DNA of 43,700 nucleotides from Woeseiaceae bacterium (GCA_021773055.1 JAJFKV010000011.1:1-43700); one strand, 5' to 3'. Counted from the stretch's first letter, positions 18,083 through 25,392 are shown. Translations and numbers: made by a program. Notes: generated by a model from the sequence alone, not told the origin.

Positions 18083-19900
18083 ATGCGTTATACCCTATGT
18101 TTTCTACTCTCGGTTCTGGTTTTTGGCACCGTGGCTTCCGAGTCGGACGCGGCGGAGCAGGGTGCGTTGCAAATTGAAATCCAGTCGCCGTCCGTTGACT
18201 TTACTGCGGCCGAGGGAAACACGACCGTCGAAGTGGAGGGTATTGCCTCGGCTATCGGTGGTGTACGTTACCTCGACATGATTTTCGTGATGGATACGTC
18301 GCAGAGTCTCCGCAGCACTGACCCAAGCGATTTCAGGTCTACCGGGGCTATTGGTCTGATAAGGAGCCTCTCACCGAGAAGCGATATCAAGATTGGTGTA
18401 GTCAGCTTCGATAGCAAGGGAGAAGTTGTTCAGGCCATGACGTCGGAGCGCCATCTGGCGGTAGAGGCATTACGAGATTTGCCACGATCCGGCAGTACCA
18501 ATCTTGCTGCCGGCCTTCTCACGGCACTCAGGGAACTCGAGAAAAACGGCCGCCCGGATTCTTCGCGCGTGATCATGCTCTTTACCGACGGCAAGTCGAA
18601 CGAGCGAAAAGCTTATGACGCCGCGATCCAGTCACACCATCAGGGCGCTACCGTGCAAACACTATTGCTCGGTTCCGATACCAAGGGTACGTCCATTCTT
18701 GACACCGTGGCGTGGGCAACGGGGGGTAGTTTTGTGCAGGTTAAGGACCCGACTGACCTTCCCAAGGCATTCCTTGATCTTCGCACGACGGGCGTCGACA
18801 GCGTCACGCTGAGTGTGAATGGGTCGGATCCTGTCAATGCGAAACTCAGAGGAGGGACCTTTTCCGGGAACGTGCCGCTCGTAGTGGGCGAAAATCGAAT
18901 TATCGCGTTCGCAACAAGTCTGGACGGGCAGACAGAAGAGTCTTTAGTAACGGTAAACGTGCGGGATGCGAGCTGTGCCGCCCTCGAGGTAGCAGCCGTG
19001 AAAGAAGGGCGCCCGGTAATATCCCTCAACGACCGGGCGGTTGAGATTGTCGTTGACGCGTCCCGGAGCATGTGGGGACGTATGCAGGGTCAGCCTAAGA
19101 TGGTGGTCGCCAAGGAAATTCTGCAGGACGTGTCCTACTGGTTCCCCGAGGACCTGGAACTGGCACTTCGCGCTTACGGAAGCACGAGCCCGAGCGACAG
19201 CGCCGATTGTGCTGATTCGCGGCTGCTTGTTCCGTTCGGCGATGAAAACCGGGAGCCGATCCGCGCAGCGATCGATGGCTTGCGGCCGTTGGGGCAAACA
19301 CCCATCGCTTATGCACTGAATCAGGCGGCTCGGGATTTCGGCACGCAGCAGGATGATCGTGCGGTGGTTCTGGTCACCGATGGCATCGAAAGCTGTGGTG
19401 GGGACCCTGCTCAGGCCGCACGCGAGCTCCGCGAACAGGGCATCATGGTGCACTTGATCGGATTCGGGCTTGGCAATGGCGCCGACGAAGACACCGCGAG
19501 TCTGCAAGCGGTCGCTAACGCATCAGGTGGTCGCTACGTCACCGCCGGTAGCGCCGAGGAACTCAAAGAGGCACTGGTGCAAACAGTTGCTACGTCGTTC
19601 AGCGTATTCAAAGGCAGCACCGAGGTCGCGAGTGGATCGCTTGGTTCAGATAAGCGCATGTTTTTGCCCGAGGGTGAATATCGCGTCGTACTCGACAGCT
19701 CACCACCACAGAACGTGCGGATCAGCCTGGCACCCAGGGATCGATTGATCGTGACGCTGAAGAAGGACGGAGACTTTGTTTCCCACGTCGAGCGTCGGCA
19801 TCGCATGGAGCACAGATCCTGCGAGGATGTCGTCGCATCGATACAGCGTTTGGAGGCCAGCGCAGAAGTGCAGGAGTCACTGCAAAGCGCGACTCAGTAA
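18083..19900 (+). CDS. Secreted protein with two von Willebrand factor A domains
   Basis: A 605-residue protein with an N-terminal signal peptide (MRYTLCFLLSVLVFG, cleavage near 23-24). The first VWA domain (about 60-235) has a MIDAS motif DTSQS at 71-75, with T at about 139 and D169. The second VWA domain (about 318-505) has DASRS at 325-329, TPIAYA and a VLVTDGIESC segment. A short PEGEYRV beta domain follows (about 535-560). MIDAS motifs bind Mg or Mn ions and mediate protein contacts; the partner is unknown. AGGTGA lies just before the ATG. It ends 11 bp before a convergent gene. Related proteins are usually annotated only as VWA-domain proteins. Confidence 0.88.
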   Translation: MRYTLCFLLSVLVFGTVASESDAAEQGALQIEIQSPSVDFTAAEGNTTVEVEGIASAIGGVRYLDMIFVMDTSQSLRSTDPSDFRSTGAIGLIRSLSPRSDIKIGVVSFDSKGEVVQAMTSERHLAVEALRDLPRSGSTNLAAGLLTALRELEKNGRPDSSRVIMLFTDGKSNERKAYDAAIQSHHQGATVQTLLLGSDTKGTSILDTVAWATGGSFVQVKDPTDLPKAFLDLRTTGVDSVTLSVNGSDPVNAKLRGGTFSGNVPLVVGENRIIAFATSLDGQTEESLVTVNVRDASCAALEVAAVKEGRPVISLNDRAVEIVVDASRSMWGRMQGQPKMVVAKEILQDVSYWFPEDLELALRAYGSTSPSDSADCADSRLLVPFGDENREPIRAAIDGLRPLGQTPIAYALNQAARDFGTQQDDRAVVLVTDGIESCGGDPAQAARELREQGIMVHLIGFGLGNGADEDTASLQAVANASGGRYVTAGSAEELKEALVQTVATSFSVFKGSTEVASGSLGSDKRMFLPEGEYRVVLDSSPPQNVRISLAPRDRLIVTLKKDGDFVSHVERRHRMEHRSCEDVVASIQRLEASAEVQESLQSATQ

Positions 19901-19911
19901 CGACGCGCGAG

Positions 19912-20355
19912 CTACAACTCCAATTCTGCAACCGCTTTTTCCTCACAACTCGGGCAGAGTCCGTGACTAAATTGAGCCTCTGAGTGATCGCGAATATATA
20001 TTTCCAACGCAGACCATGCCCCTTCCTCGTCCCGAATGTGCTTGCACCTAGCGCATATCGGAATAATTCCCTCTAATTTCTTAATCGTCTTTATAGTGTC
20101 ATGTAGCTCATGGATCAGTTTCTCTCGATCCAATTCTATTTCTCTTCGAGCCCTTTCTGAGCGTTTTGACAATCGAAATGGAACGATCAATGCCAATAGG
20201 CCGAATACGAATACCGTGACTACATATTCAACTTTTTCAGCGAATGGTTCCTGCTCGAGCGGGTGGACATACCCCTCTATCCAAAACTCCCAAATAATAG
20301 ATAGAACCAGAATCGAAACCAGTATTGAAAAGTACTGTTTATAGATGTTCTTCAT
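19912..20355 (-). CDS. Small membrane protein with CxxC...CxxC signalling-type tail
   Basis: About 147 residues from ATG 20355; a GTG at 20382 would add nine. Two membrane segments (about 8-25 and 44-62) precede a basic/charged coiled region (about 65-100, ERARREIELDREKL) and a cytoplasmic tail reading GIIPICARCKHIRDEEG, then FSHGLCPSC. This cysteine-containing tail is the one commonly found at the C-terminus of receiver, PAS or GAF signalling proteins (PICxxCxxIRD...FSHGxCPxC). Here it stands alone behind a membrane anchor. The four cysteines could bind zinc or a cofactor. The gene lies between a VWA gene (convergent) and the arsR operon (divergent). Function unknown. Confidence 0.7.
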   Translation of the reverse strand: MKNIYKQYFSILVSILVLSIIWEFWIEGYVHPLEQEPFAEKVEYVVTVFVFGLLALIVPFRLSKRSERARREIELDREKLIHELHDTIKTIKKLEGIIPICARCKHIRDEEGAWSALEIYIRDHSEAQFSHGLCPSCEEKAVAELEL

Positions 20356-20457
20356 AAGGACTTCATTCACGTTCCTGGTCACATGAGTGCTGGGTCCGGA
20401 TTCTAACCGGTTTGAATCGAGTGTTCACGATCTTCCCGGGGAATTGCTGAAAAGATA

Positions 20458-20475
20458 ATTCGATAATACCGGAAT
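20458..20475. promoter_or_regulatory. ArsR-type operator-like site 1
   Basis: ATTCGATAATACCGGAAT has ATTC/GAAT arms around a 10-bp centre and ends five bases before the -35 box of the arsR promoter. It matches the site at 20845-20862 at 16 of 18 positions, and both are followed by AGT. Two such sites flanking an ArsR-family gene are best read as its binding sites (inference). Confidence 0.6.
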
Positions 20476-20480
20476 AGTCG

Positions 20481-20509
20481 TTGACAAATCTGGTGGCGAC
20501 AGGTATTTT
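20481..20509 (+). promoter_or_regulatory. Sigma70-type promoter of the arsR operon (leaderless configuration)
   Basis: A perfect -35 TTGACA (20481-20486), a 17-bp spacer and TATTTT (20504-20509). Transcription would start about seven bases after the -10 box, on or next to the ATG at 20516. The mRNA may thus be leaderless. Confidence 0.6.
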
Positions 20510-20515
20510 GTGAAC

Positions 20516-20824
20516 ATGAATCTGGAAGAAGCGGCAAAACAGCTGGAAGCGTTGGGTAATCCGACCCGGCTGGCTATTTACCGGATTTTGATAGAGCGTG
20601 GCAATAAAGGCAGCCCCGTTGGTGATATCAGGAAGAAACTCGACATACCGGCATCAACGCTCTCGCACCACATTGCCAAGCTGGTGCATGCGGGGCTGAT
20701 CACGCAGGAGCGGGACAGCCGCAACCTGTATTGCAAAGCAGATTTAAAGAATATGGACGGCTTGATGACTTTCCTGGTACGTAACTGCTGCGCCGAAGAG
20801 TCACATATACGGGTGGTCAGTTAA
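20516..20824 (+). CDS. ArsR-family metalloregulator/repressor
   Basis: A 102-residue winged-helix protein. ALGNPTRLAIYRIL (about 12-25) and the recognition helix region PASTLSHHIAKLVHAGLI (about 46-63) are characteristic of ArsR/SmtB repressors. The C-terminus carries a Cys-Cys pair with nearby Glu and His (NCCAEESH), a possible thiol or metal sensing site; the classic ArsR alpha3 CxCxxC motif is absent. The in-frame GTG at 20510 is another possible start, but the promoter spacing points to a transcript beginning at ATG 20516. Operator-like repeats precede this gene and the next, suggesting autoregulation plus separate control of the permease. It heads the operon running to 25392. Confidence 0.88.
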   Translation: MNLEEAAKQLEALGNPTRLAIYRILIERGNKGSPVGDIRKKLDIPASTLSHHIAKLVHAGLITQERDSRNLYCKADLKNMDGLMTFLVRNCCAEESHIRVVS

Positions 20825-20844
20825 CGGGTTTTTTTCATCCATTA

Positions 20845-20862
20845 ATTCGATAATTCTGGAAT
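20845..20862. promoter_or_regulatory. ArsR-type operator-like site 2
   Basis: ATTCGATAATTCTGGAAT is nearly identical to the site upstream of arsR and lies in the 51-bp gap between arsR and the permease, 13 bp before the permease ATG. No strong promoter boxes are evident around it; it may act as an internal operator or roadblock. Confidence 0.55.
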
Positions 20863-20875
20863 AGTAGATAACAAT

Positions 20876-21970
20876 ATGAACTCAAACCAAACAAATTGCA
20901 GCACTTTGGACAAACCGCGCGGCCTGTGGGCCTGGCGCAAAGCCCACCGGGATGTTGTCGGTTTCCTCAGGACAGTCGACAGGACCTGGATCTTCATAGG
21001 AACGATTTTCCTTGCGATCGCGATTGTGTTGCCATCACATTTCTTGAAAAGCGTGCATTTTACGGTCGGCAGTCTCTGGGGCATTACCCCGTATTTGTTT
21101 CTGTCTGCAACCACGGCGGGCTACCTTGAAGCGGCGGGCGCCGACCGGTTGATCGGCAAAGTATTCTCCGACCGCGTCGTTTTGGCGATCTTTCTTGCCG
21201 CCGTTTTCGGAGCCGTGTCTCCTTTTTGTTCCTGCGGTGTCATTCCATTGATCGCGGCGCTGCTCGTTGCCGGCGTTCCTCTCGCGGCTGTCATGGCATT
21301 CTGGGTAGCATCGCCGATCATGTCCCCCTCCATGTTCGTGGTCACCGCGGCCGGCCTGGGCGTGGATTTCGCCGTAGTGAAAACAGTCGCGGCCGTCGTT
21401 GTCGGGGTGTCATCCGGTGGATTGACACTGCTCCTGCAACACTTGGGTCTGTTTGGGAACCCGATGCGACCCCTGGCAACTTCTTCTTGTAGCGACAGCG
21501 CGACTCGCAAGGTCAAGAACGCAGAGACGGCGTGGCGCGTCTGGCAACATCCTGAACGTATTCAGGTTCTGTGGCAGAAAACCGCGGCCATGGTGCTGTT
21601 CCTGGGCAAATGGCTGATTCTGGCGTTCGTGCTGGAAAGCCTGATGATCACCTTCGTGCCAGCCGAATTGCTCGGGCAATGGCTTGGCTCAGGGACGATA
21701 TGGTCGATTCCGCTGTCTGCGTTGATCGGCGTTCCGGCCTACTTGAATGGATTTGTCGCCGTCCCGGTGGTAGCCCGACTGATTGAGACCGGTATGGCAC
21801 CGGGCGCCGCGCTGAGCTTCATGCTGGCTGGCGCAATGACGAGCATTCCTGCTGCCATAGCGGTGTACTCGCTGGTCAGACGACCGTTATTTTATTGGTA
21901 CATCCTGTTGGCTTTGTTGGGTGCGAGCGCAGCAGGGTGGACCTACCAGATTTTTCTTGTATCGATTTGA
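20876..21970 (+). CDS. PF03773-type permease (ArsP/UPF0718-like)
   Basis: A 364-residue inner-membrane protein with about eight to ten hydrophobic segments in two halves. The family signature PFCSCGVIPLIAALLVAGVP (about 117-136) is followed by FWVASPIMSPSMFVVTAAGLG. The second half contains ALIGVPAYLNGFVAVPVVARL and LAGAMTSIPAA. Members with the CSCG motif include ArsP, which exports trivalent organoarsenicals, and many permeases of unknown substrate. Control by an adjacent ArsR protein fits an export role for a thiol-reactive metal, metalloid or electrophile (inference). No strong ribosome binding site precedes the ATG. Confidence 0.87.
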   Translation: MNSNQTNCSTLDKPRGLWAWRKAHRDVVGFLRTVDRTWIFIGTIFLAIAIVLPSHFLKSVHFTVGSLWGITPYLFLSATTAGYLEAAGADRLIGKVFSDRVVLAIFLAAVFGAVSPFCSCGVIPLIAALLVAGVPLAAVMAFWVASPIMSPSMFVVTAAGLGVDFAVVKTVAAVVVGVSSGGLTLLLQHLGLFGNPMRPLATSSCSDSATRKVKNAETAWRVWQHPERIQVLWQKTAAMVLFLGKWLILAFVLESLMITFVPAELLGQWLGSGTIWSIPLSALIGVPAYLNGFVAVPVVARLIETGMAPGAALSFMLAGAMTSIPAAIAVYSLVRRPLFYWYILLALLGASAAGWTYQIFLVSI

Positions 21971-21995
21971 GGTGCTCACGCAGCAACACCCGCAG

Positions 21996-23009
21996 ATGGT
22001 AATGAAGTTGAATACACGTGCGAAATTTCTTTTCGTGATGGACCCCCTCGAAACGCTGGTTCTGAAAACGGAAACGTCTTTGCTCTTGATGCAGGCTCTG
22101 ATCGAGCGGGGCCATGACGTTTACTGGTTGCAAACCGAAGACCTTGCCTTGCTTCACGACCAACCTATGGGCCGGGTATTTCCCGTTACAGGTACCGACC
22201 CTGTTGAGCGGGGGCAGCCAGCCTGGTTGAATTTGAAGTCGTTCGATGCAGTCCTTGTGCGTAAAGACCCCCCTTTCGACACTGAGTACCTGCAACTCAC
22301 GCTGATACTTGATCATCTCGATTCTGATGTTGTGCAATTCAACGACGTGAAAGCGCTTAGGAATTTTAACGAGAAGATGTTGCCGCTGCGCTGGCCGAGC
22401 TTTACGCCGCCCACGCTAATTACAATGAACCGTGATCAGCTCGAGCGATTCACCAGCGAACACCGCAGCCTCATTTTAAAGCCACTCAACGACTGTTCCG
22501 GGCGTGGCATTTCGAAAATCGATTGGGATACACGGGGAAATTTTCGCGAACAGATTGACGCGGCATTAATGGGTCCTGACGGGAGGGCCCGCTTCCTGGT
22601 GGCCCAAAAATATCTGCCAGCGGTCAGCCATGGCGACAAAAGGGTGTACCTGGTAAACGGCGAACCGCTCGGTATGGTCAACCGAATTCCACAGCCGGGT
22701 AGCTATCTTGCCAACATTCACCAGGGAGCACGATGTGAGTCTGCGCAGCTCAACGCAAGGGAGATTCACATTATCAACAGCATCGCTCCCTTTCTTCTCG
22801 ACCACGGTATTTTCCTCGCCGGTGCCGATTTCATTGATGGCTACCTGACGGAGCTGAACATCACCAGCCCTTCAGCAATCCGGCAAATCAACGCAGTGAG
22901 CGGCGCACAGGTGCAGCACGAGATCGTGGATTCGATGCTAGCCAGAATCGCCCGGCAGTCAGAGAGCGCGAACGCGGCTCGTGAATTTGTTTCACAGCCG
23001 AATACGTAA
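21996..23009 (+). CDS. Glutathione-synthetase (GshB) family ATP-grasp ligase, divergent
   Basis: About 337 residues from ATG 21996 (or 22002); the frame extends to 21921 inside the permease gene without family support. GshB hallmarks are FVMDPLETL near the N-terminus, VRKDPPFDTEYL, NEKMLPLRW, LKPLN, AQKYLPA, GDKRVYLVNGEP, RIPQPG and TELNITSPS. GshB joins gamma-glutamylcysteine and glycine using ATP. Two loops differ from E. coli GshB: the glycine-rich loop DGMGGAS is NDCSGRGIS here, and the substrate loop NLAAGG is NIHQGA. This may be a paralogue making or using a different thiol, or just a diverged GshB. It starts 25 bp after the permease and is followed by sigZ. Confidence 0.84.
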   Translation: MVMKLNTRAKFLFVMDPLETLVLKTETSLLLMQALIERGHDVYWLQTEDLALLHDQPMGRVFPVTGTDPVERGQPAWLNLKSFDAVLVRKDPPFDTEYLQLTLILDHLDSDVVQFNDVKALRNFNEKMLPLRWPSFTPPTLITMNRDQLERFTSEHRSLILKPLNDCSGRGISKIDWDTRGNFREQIDAALMGPDGRARFLVAQKYLPAVSHGDKRVYLVNGEPLGMVNRIPQPGSYLANIHQGARCESAQLNAREIHIINSIAPFLLDHGIFLAGADFIDGYLTELNITSPSAIRQINAVSGAQVQHEIVDSMLARIARQSESANAAREFVSQPNT

Positions 23010-23104
23010 TTCCCCGACTTTTTCATGGAGGCGGAAAGGCGCAGACTCCGCACAGAGGGCAGGTCCAGTCGGGCAACTAGACTATGTATTTACAGGCACA
23101 GTAA

Positions 23105-23647
23105 ATGAATTTGGAAAGCATCTGGCAGGAATACAGTTCAGGTCTGAGGAGTTTCTTATACTCGAGGGTATCGAACGAAGCGGACGTCGAGGACCTTCTC
23201 CAGGAAGTCCTGATCAAAACACATAAGAACCTGGACAAGGTTTCGTCCCCGGAAAAAATCAAACCCTGGCTATTTCAACTCACCAATAACACGGTAATCG
23301 ATTTTTATCGCAAGAAGGGTAGAGCCAGGGATGTTTCTTCTGCAGACCTTTGGTACGAGGAAGACGATGTTGTTGTGGAGCAGGCGCTGGCTCAATGTGT
23401 GGAGCCCTTTATCCGGGCATTGCCGAAGAAATCAGCTGAATTGCTGATCGCTATAGATTTGGAAGGGCAGTCGCAGAAGGTATATGCCGAAAATGCCGGT
23501 ATCGGCTATTCGACTGTCAAATCGCAGGTGCAGCGGGGACGAGCCAAATTACGCACCCTGTTTGATGACTGCTGTAGCCTGACCCTGGACAAACACGGCA
23601 ACGTTGTGGAGTATCAATCCAAATCAGGAGGTTGCGAAAGCTGTTAG
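23105..23647 (+). CDS. sigZ: RNA polymerase sigma factor SigZ (ECF)
   Basis: A 180-residue ECF sigma factor. Region 2 contains DVEDLLQEVLIKTHKNL (about 27-43) and KPWLFQLTNNTVIDFYRKKG (about 53-72). Region 4 has EGQSQKVYAENAGIGYSTVK (about 119-138) and VQRGRAKLRTLF. The C-terminus carries the SigZ signature: DDCCSLTLDKHGNVVEY followed by GGCESC at the end, i.e. a Cys-Cys pair and a CxxC. This tail may sense thiol state or bind metal (inference). No anti-sigma gene is adjacent, in contrast to most ECF factors. It lies 95 bp after the GshB-like gene and before a GST gene, so it probably redirects transcription for this stress response. Confidence 0.9.
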   Translation: MNLESIWQEYSSGLRSFLYSRVSNEADVEDLLQEVLIKTHKNLDKVSSPEKIKPWLFQLTNNTVIDFYRKKGRARDVSSADLWYEEDDVVVEQALAQCVEPFIRALPKKSAELLIAIDLEGQSQKVYAENAGIGYSTVKSQVQRGRAKLRTLFDDCCSLTLDKHGNVVEYQSKSGGCESC

Positions 23648-23666
23648 CCGATTTTGCGTCTTTTTA

Positions 23667-23719
23667 ATCGTTACAACGTCTTATTAGGTGAAGACAATCG
23701 GTTTTGAGGATGTAACGAT
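23667..23719 (+). promoter_or_regulatory. Inverted repeat spanning the GST start codon
   Basis: ATCGTTACA (23667-23675) and TGTAACGAT (23711-23719) are perfect 9-bp inverted arms 35 nt apart. In the mRNA the right arm would pair across the first bases of the GST start codon (ATG at 23718) next to its GAGG ribosome site (23706-23709), so folding could limit translation. It could also be two half-sites of a DNA operator. Confidence 0.4.
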
Positions 23720-24422
23720 GATTAAAGTAATCAGTTCCACAATCTGCCCTTTTGTTCAGCGTGTTACCGCGCTCCTTGAGCAAAAGAAGATCCCTTACGA
23801 TATTGAATACATCAGCTTGCGCGAAAAGCCCGACTGGTTCCTATGCCTGTCTCCGAACGCGCAGGTTCCGATCCTGATTACCGAGTCGGGAGCGGCGCTG
23901 TTTGAATCGGACGCTATCGTTGAGTATCTGGAGGAAGCTTATCCTGCTTTGCAGTCTTCGCTAGACGCGGAATTGCGGGCCATGAATCGTGCCTGGAGTT
24001 ATCTCGCGACCAAGAATTATATGGTCCAGTGCAGTGCTCAACGGAGCAAGGACGAAGCAACGCTGCTTCTGCGTACCGAAAATCTCGGCAGGGCGTTCGC
24101 CACCATTGATGGTGCACTGGAGGAAGGGCCGTACTTTCGAGGGTCTGATATCAGCATGGTCGACATAGCCTGGCTGCCACTTCTTCATCGCGCGGCTCTT
24201 ATTGAAAGTCATACCGGGTATGACTTTCTTGACGGCTATCCACGAGTGAAGAAATGGCAAGAACATTTGATGAAAACAGGGCTTGCCGAAAAATCGGTGG
24301 CCGATGATTTCGAGGGTGCATTTACCGGCTTTTACTTGTCTGATTCCACATTCCTGGGCAGTGGCAATACGAGTAGTCGCGATCAGATCGCGCAGCGTTG
24401 TGGCAATAGTAATTGTTGCTGA
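23718..24422 (+). CDS. Glutathione S-transferase, cysteine-type (omega/lambda/DHAR-like)
   Basis: A 234-residue protein from ATG 23718, preceded by GAGG (23706-23709); an in-frame GTG at 23688 lacks support. The thioredoxin-fold N-domain begins MIKVISSTICPFVQR. The CPFV cysteine (C10) is the active-site residue of omega/lambda/DHAR-type GSTs. NAQVPIL carries the cis-proline and LFESDAIVEYLEEAYP is the glutathione gamma-glutamyl-binding segment. The C-domain is all helical (about 90-205). Such enzymes act as thiol transferases or dehydroascorbate-type reductases. The protein ends in an unusual QRCGNSNCC tail with three cysteines. It follows sigZ and precedes an AhpD-like gene. Confidence 0.87.
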   Translation: MIKVISSTICPFVQRVTALLEQKKIPYDIEYISLREKPDWFLCLSPNAQVPILITESGAALFESDAIVEYLEEAYPALQSSLDAELRAMNRAWSYLATKNYMVQCSAQRSKDEATLLLRTENLGRAFATIDGALEEGPYFRGSDISMVDIAWLPLLHRAALIESHTGYDFLDGYPRVKKWQEHLMKTGLAEKSVADDFEGAFTGFYLSDSTFLGSGNTSSRDQIAQRCGNSNCC

Positions 24423-24450
24423 AATCAAAGCATTATTCAGGAGAGTTAGC

Positions 24451-24672
24451 ATGAACGAACAAATGAAAGAACTCGTGGCGATGGGCGCATCAGCAGCGGC
24501 AAACTGCCATCCGTGCATGGATTACCACCTCACCAAATGTGACGAGCTGGGGATCGACCGCGAGGAGGTCGCCGCAGCAGTCAAAGTCGGATTGATGGTG
24601 AACCGAGGCGCTGAGAACGCGATTCAAAAAAAAGCCCGTGAAGTTTTCGGCAAGACGGCGATTGATGACTGA
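24451..24672 (+). CDS. AhpD-like / carboxymuconolactone decarboxylase-family small protein
   Basis: A 73-residue protein. The motif ANCHPCMDYHLTKC (about 17-30) contains the CxxC plus downstream His that forms the redox-active site of AhpD-like proteins, and EEVAAAVKVGLMVNRGAENA is the typical following helix pair. Family members reduce peroxidase partners through the CxxC disulfide. AGGAG lies seven bases before the ATG at 24451. It sits 28 bp after the GST gene. In this context it is likely a small disulfide-exchange partner in a peroxide, electrophile or metal response (inference). Confidence 0.84.
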   Translation: MNEQMKELVAMGASAAANCHPCMDYHLTKCDELGIDREEVAAAVKVGLMVNRGAENAIQKKAREVFGKTAIDD

Positions 24673-24716
24673 GCTTCGAGGGTTCCGTTGAAGCGACAAA
24701 TCAAATGGAGAAGACA

Positions 24717-24956
24717 ATGACAGAGTCAATGCAAACGTCAATGTGCCCAATGGCAGAAATATGCAAAGGAAGAATGGAGAAGCCGTTTTCAGGTTTCATA
24801 ATAGTGGTTCCCGGTATTCTCCTCCTTGCATTGGGTGTGGTGGTCCTCATTGAACCGCGTGTCCTTGTGTGGCTGGCCGCAACGATTCTCATCGTAATGG
24901 GTATTGCTGCGCTGGCGTTTGCCAGGTTCCTGCAGGGGAATCAAAAAGATGATTAG
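24717..24956 (+). CDS. Small membrane protein with N-terminal CPMAEIC motif
   Basis: A 79-residue protein from ATG 24717; GGAGA just upstream (24707-24711) acts as the ribosome site, so the earlier ATG at 24705 is less likely. The N-terminal MCPMAEICKG carries two cysteines, followed by two membrane segments (about 26-46, FIIVVPGILLLALGVVVLI, and about 52-70). I do not recognise a named family with certainty. The cysteines before the first membrane helix could hold a metal ion. Its stop overlaps the start of the following barrel gene by 8 bp, showing tight operon structure. It probably acts in the inner membrane with the rest of this thiol-rich operon. Confidence 0.7.
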   Translation: MTESMQTSMCPMAEICKGRMEKPFSGFIIVVPGILLLALGVVVLIEPRVLVWLAATILIVMGIAALAFARFLQGNQKDD

Positions 24957-25392
24957 TCGATCTGCCGTCACTATCGTGATGCTCATCCTGGCCGTTTTCA
25001 ATGAGGTCGCAGTCGCAGAAAATAGCATTTACATCTTCGGTGCTTTCGGCGACACGGACACAGATGTCGCCTTTGATGGCCTGAATCGAGTTGCTGATGA
25101 TAAAAGCAGCTACTCGCTGGGAGCGGGATATGAATTGACCCGCAATATTTCCGTGGAAGGAGCTTATCTGGACGCCGGTAGCCATCGTGGCGAGACCGAG
25201 TGCCCACCAAATCTTAGCTGGGACGTCGAATACGATGATTTATCCTCAGCATTTGATGCCAGAGGAGAGGACTTGCTGTACGGCGCCGGTCTGCGCTGGT
25301 CCGTCGACGAGCACTGGAAGGTCTTTGCAGAATATGGAAAGGTCGAATTCGATCTTGACAGCACCAGCATCGGCGTCAGGTACCAATTCTGA
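24949..25392 (+). CDS. Small outer-membrane beta-barrel protein
   Basis: A 147-residue protein from ATG 24949, overlapping the upstream gene by 8 bp. A signal peptide (ISRSAVTIVMLILAVF..., cleavage after VAVAE or nearby) is followed by amphipathic beta strands (SIYIFGAFGDTD, SYSLGAGYELTRNISVEGAYLD, LLYGAGLRWSVDEHWKVFAEYG) and a C-terminal strand ending in YQF, the usual outer-membrane insertion signal. It resembles eight-stranded OmpA/OmpX-like barrels. It is the last gene of the arsR operon. Its 3' 131 bp plus 9 bp of flank recur almost exactly at 31336-31475. Confidence 0.82.
   Translation: MISRSAVTIVMLILAVFNEVAVAENSIYIFGAFGDTDTDVAFDGLNRVADDKSSYSLGAGYELTRNISVEGAYLDAGSHRGETECPPNLSWDVEYDDLSSAFDARGEDLLYGAGLRWSVDEHWKVFAEYGKVEFDLDSTSIGVRYQF

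Noticed and set aside
20825..20840. T-run after arsR as an intrinsic terminator
   Set aside because: No GC-rich stem precedes the T-run (20829-20835), so read-through to the permease is likely.
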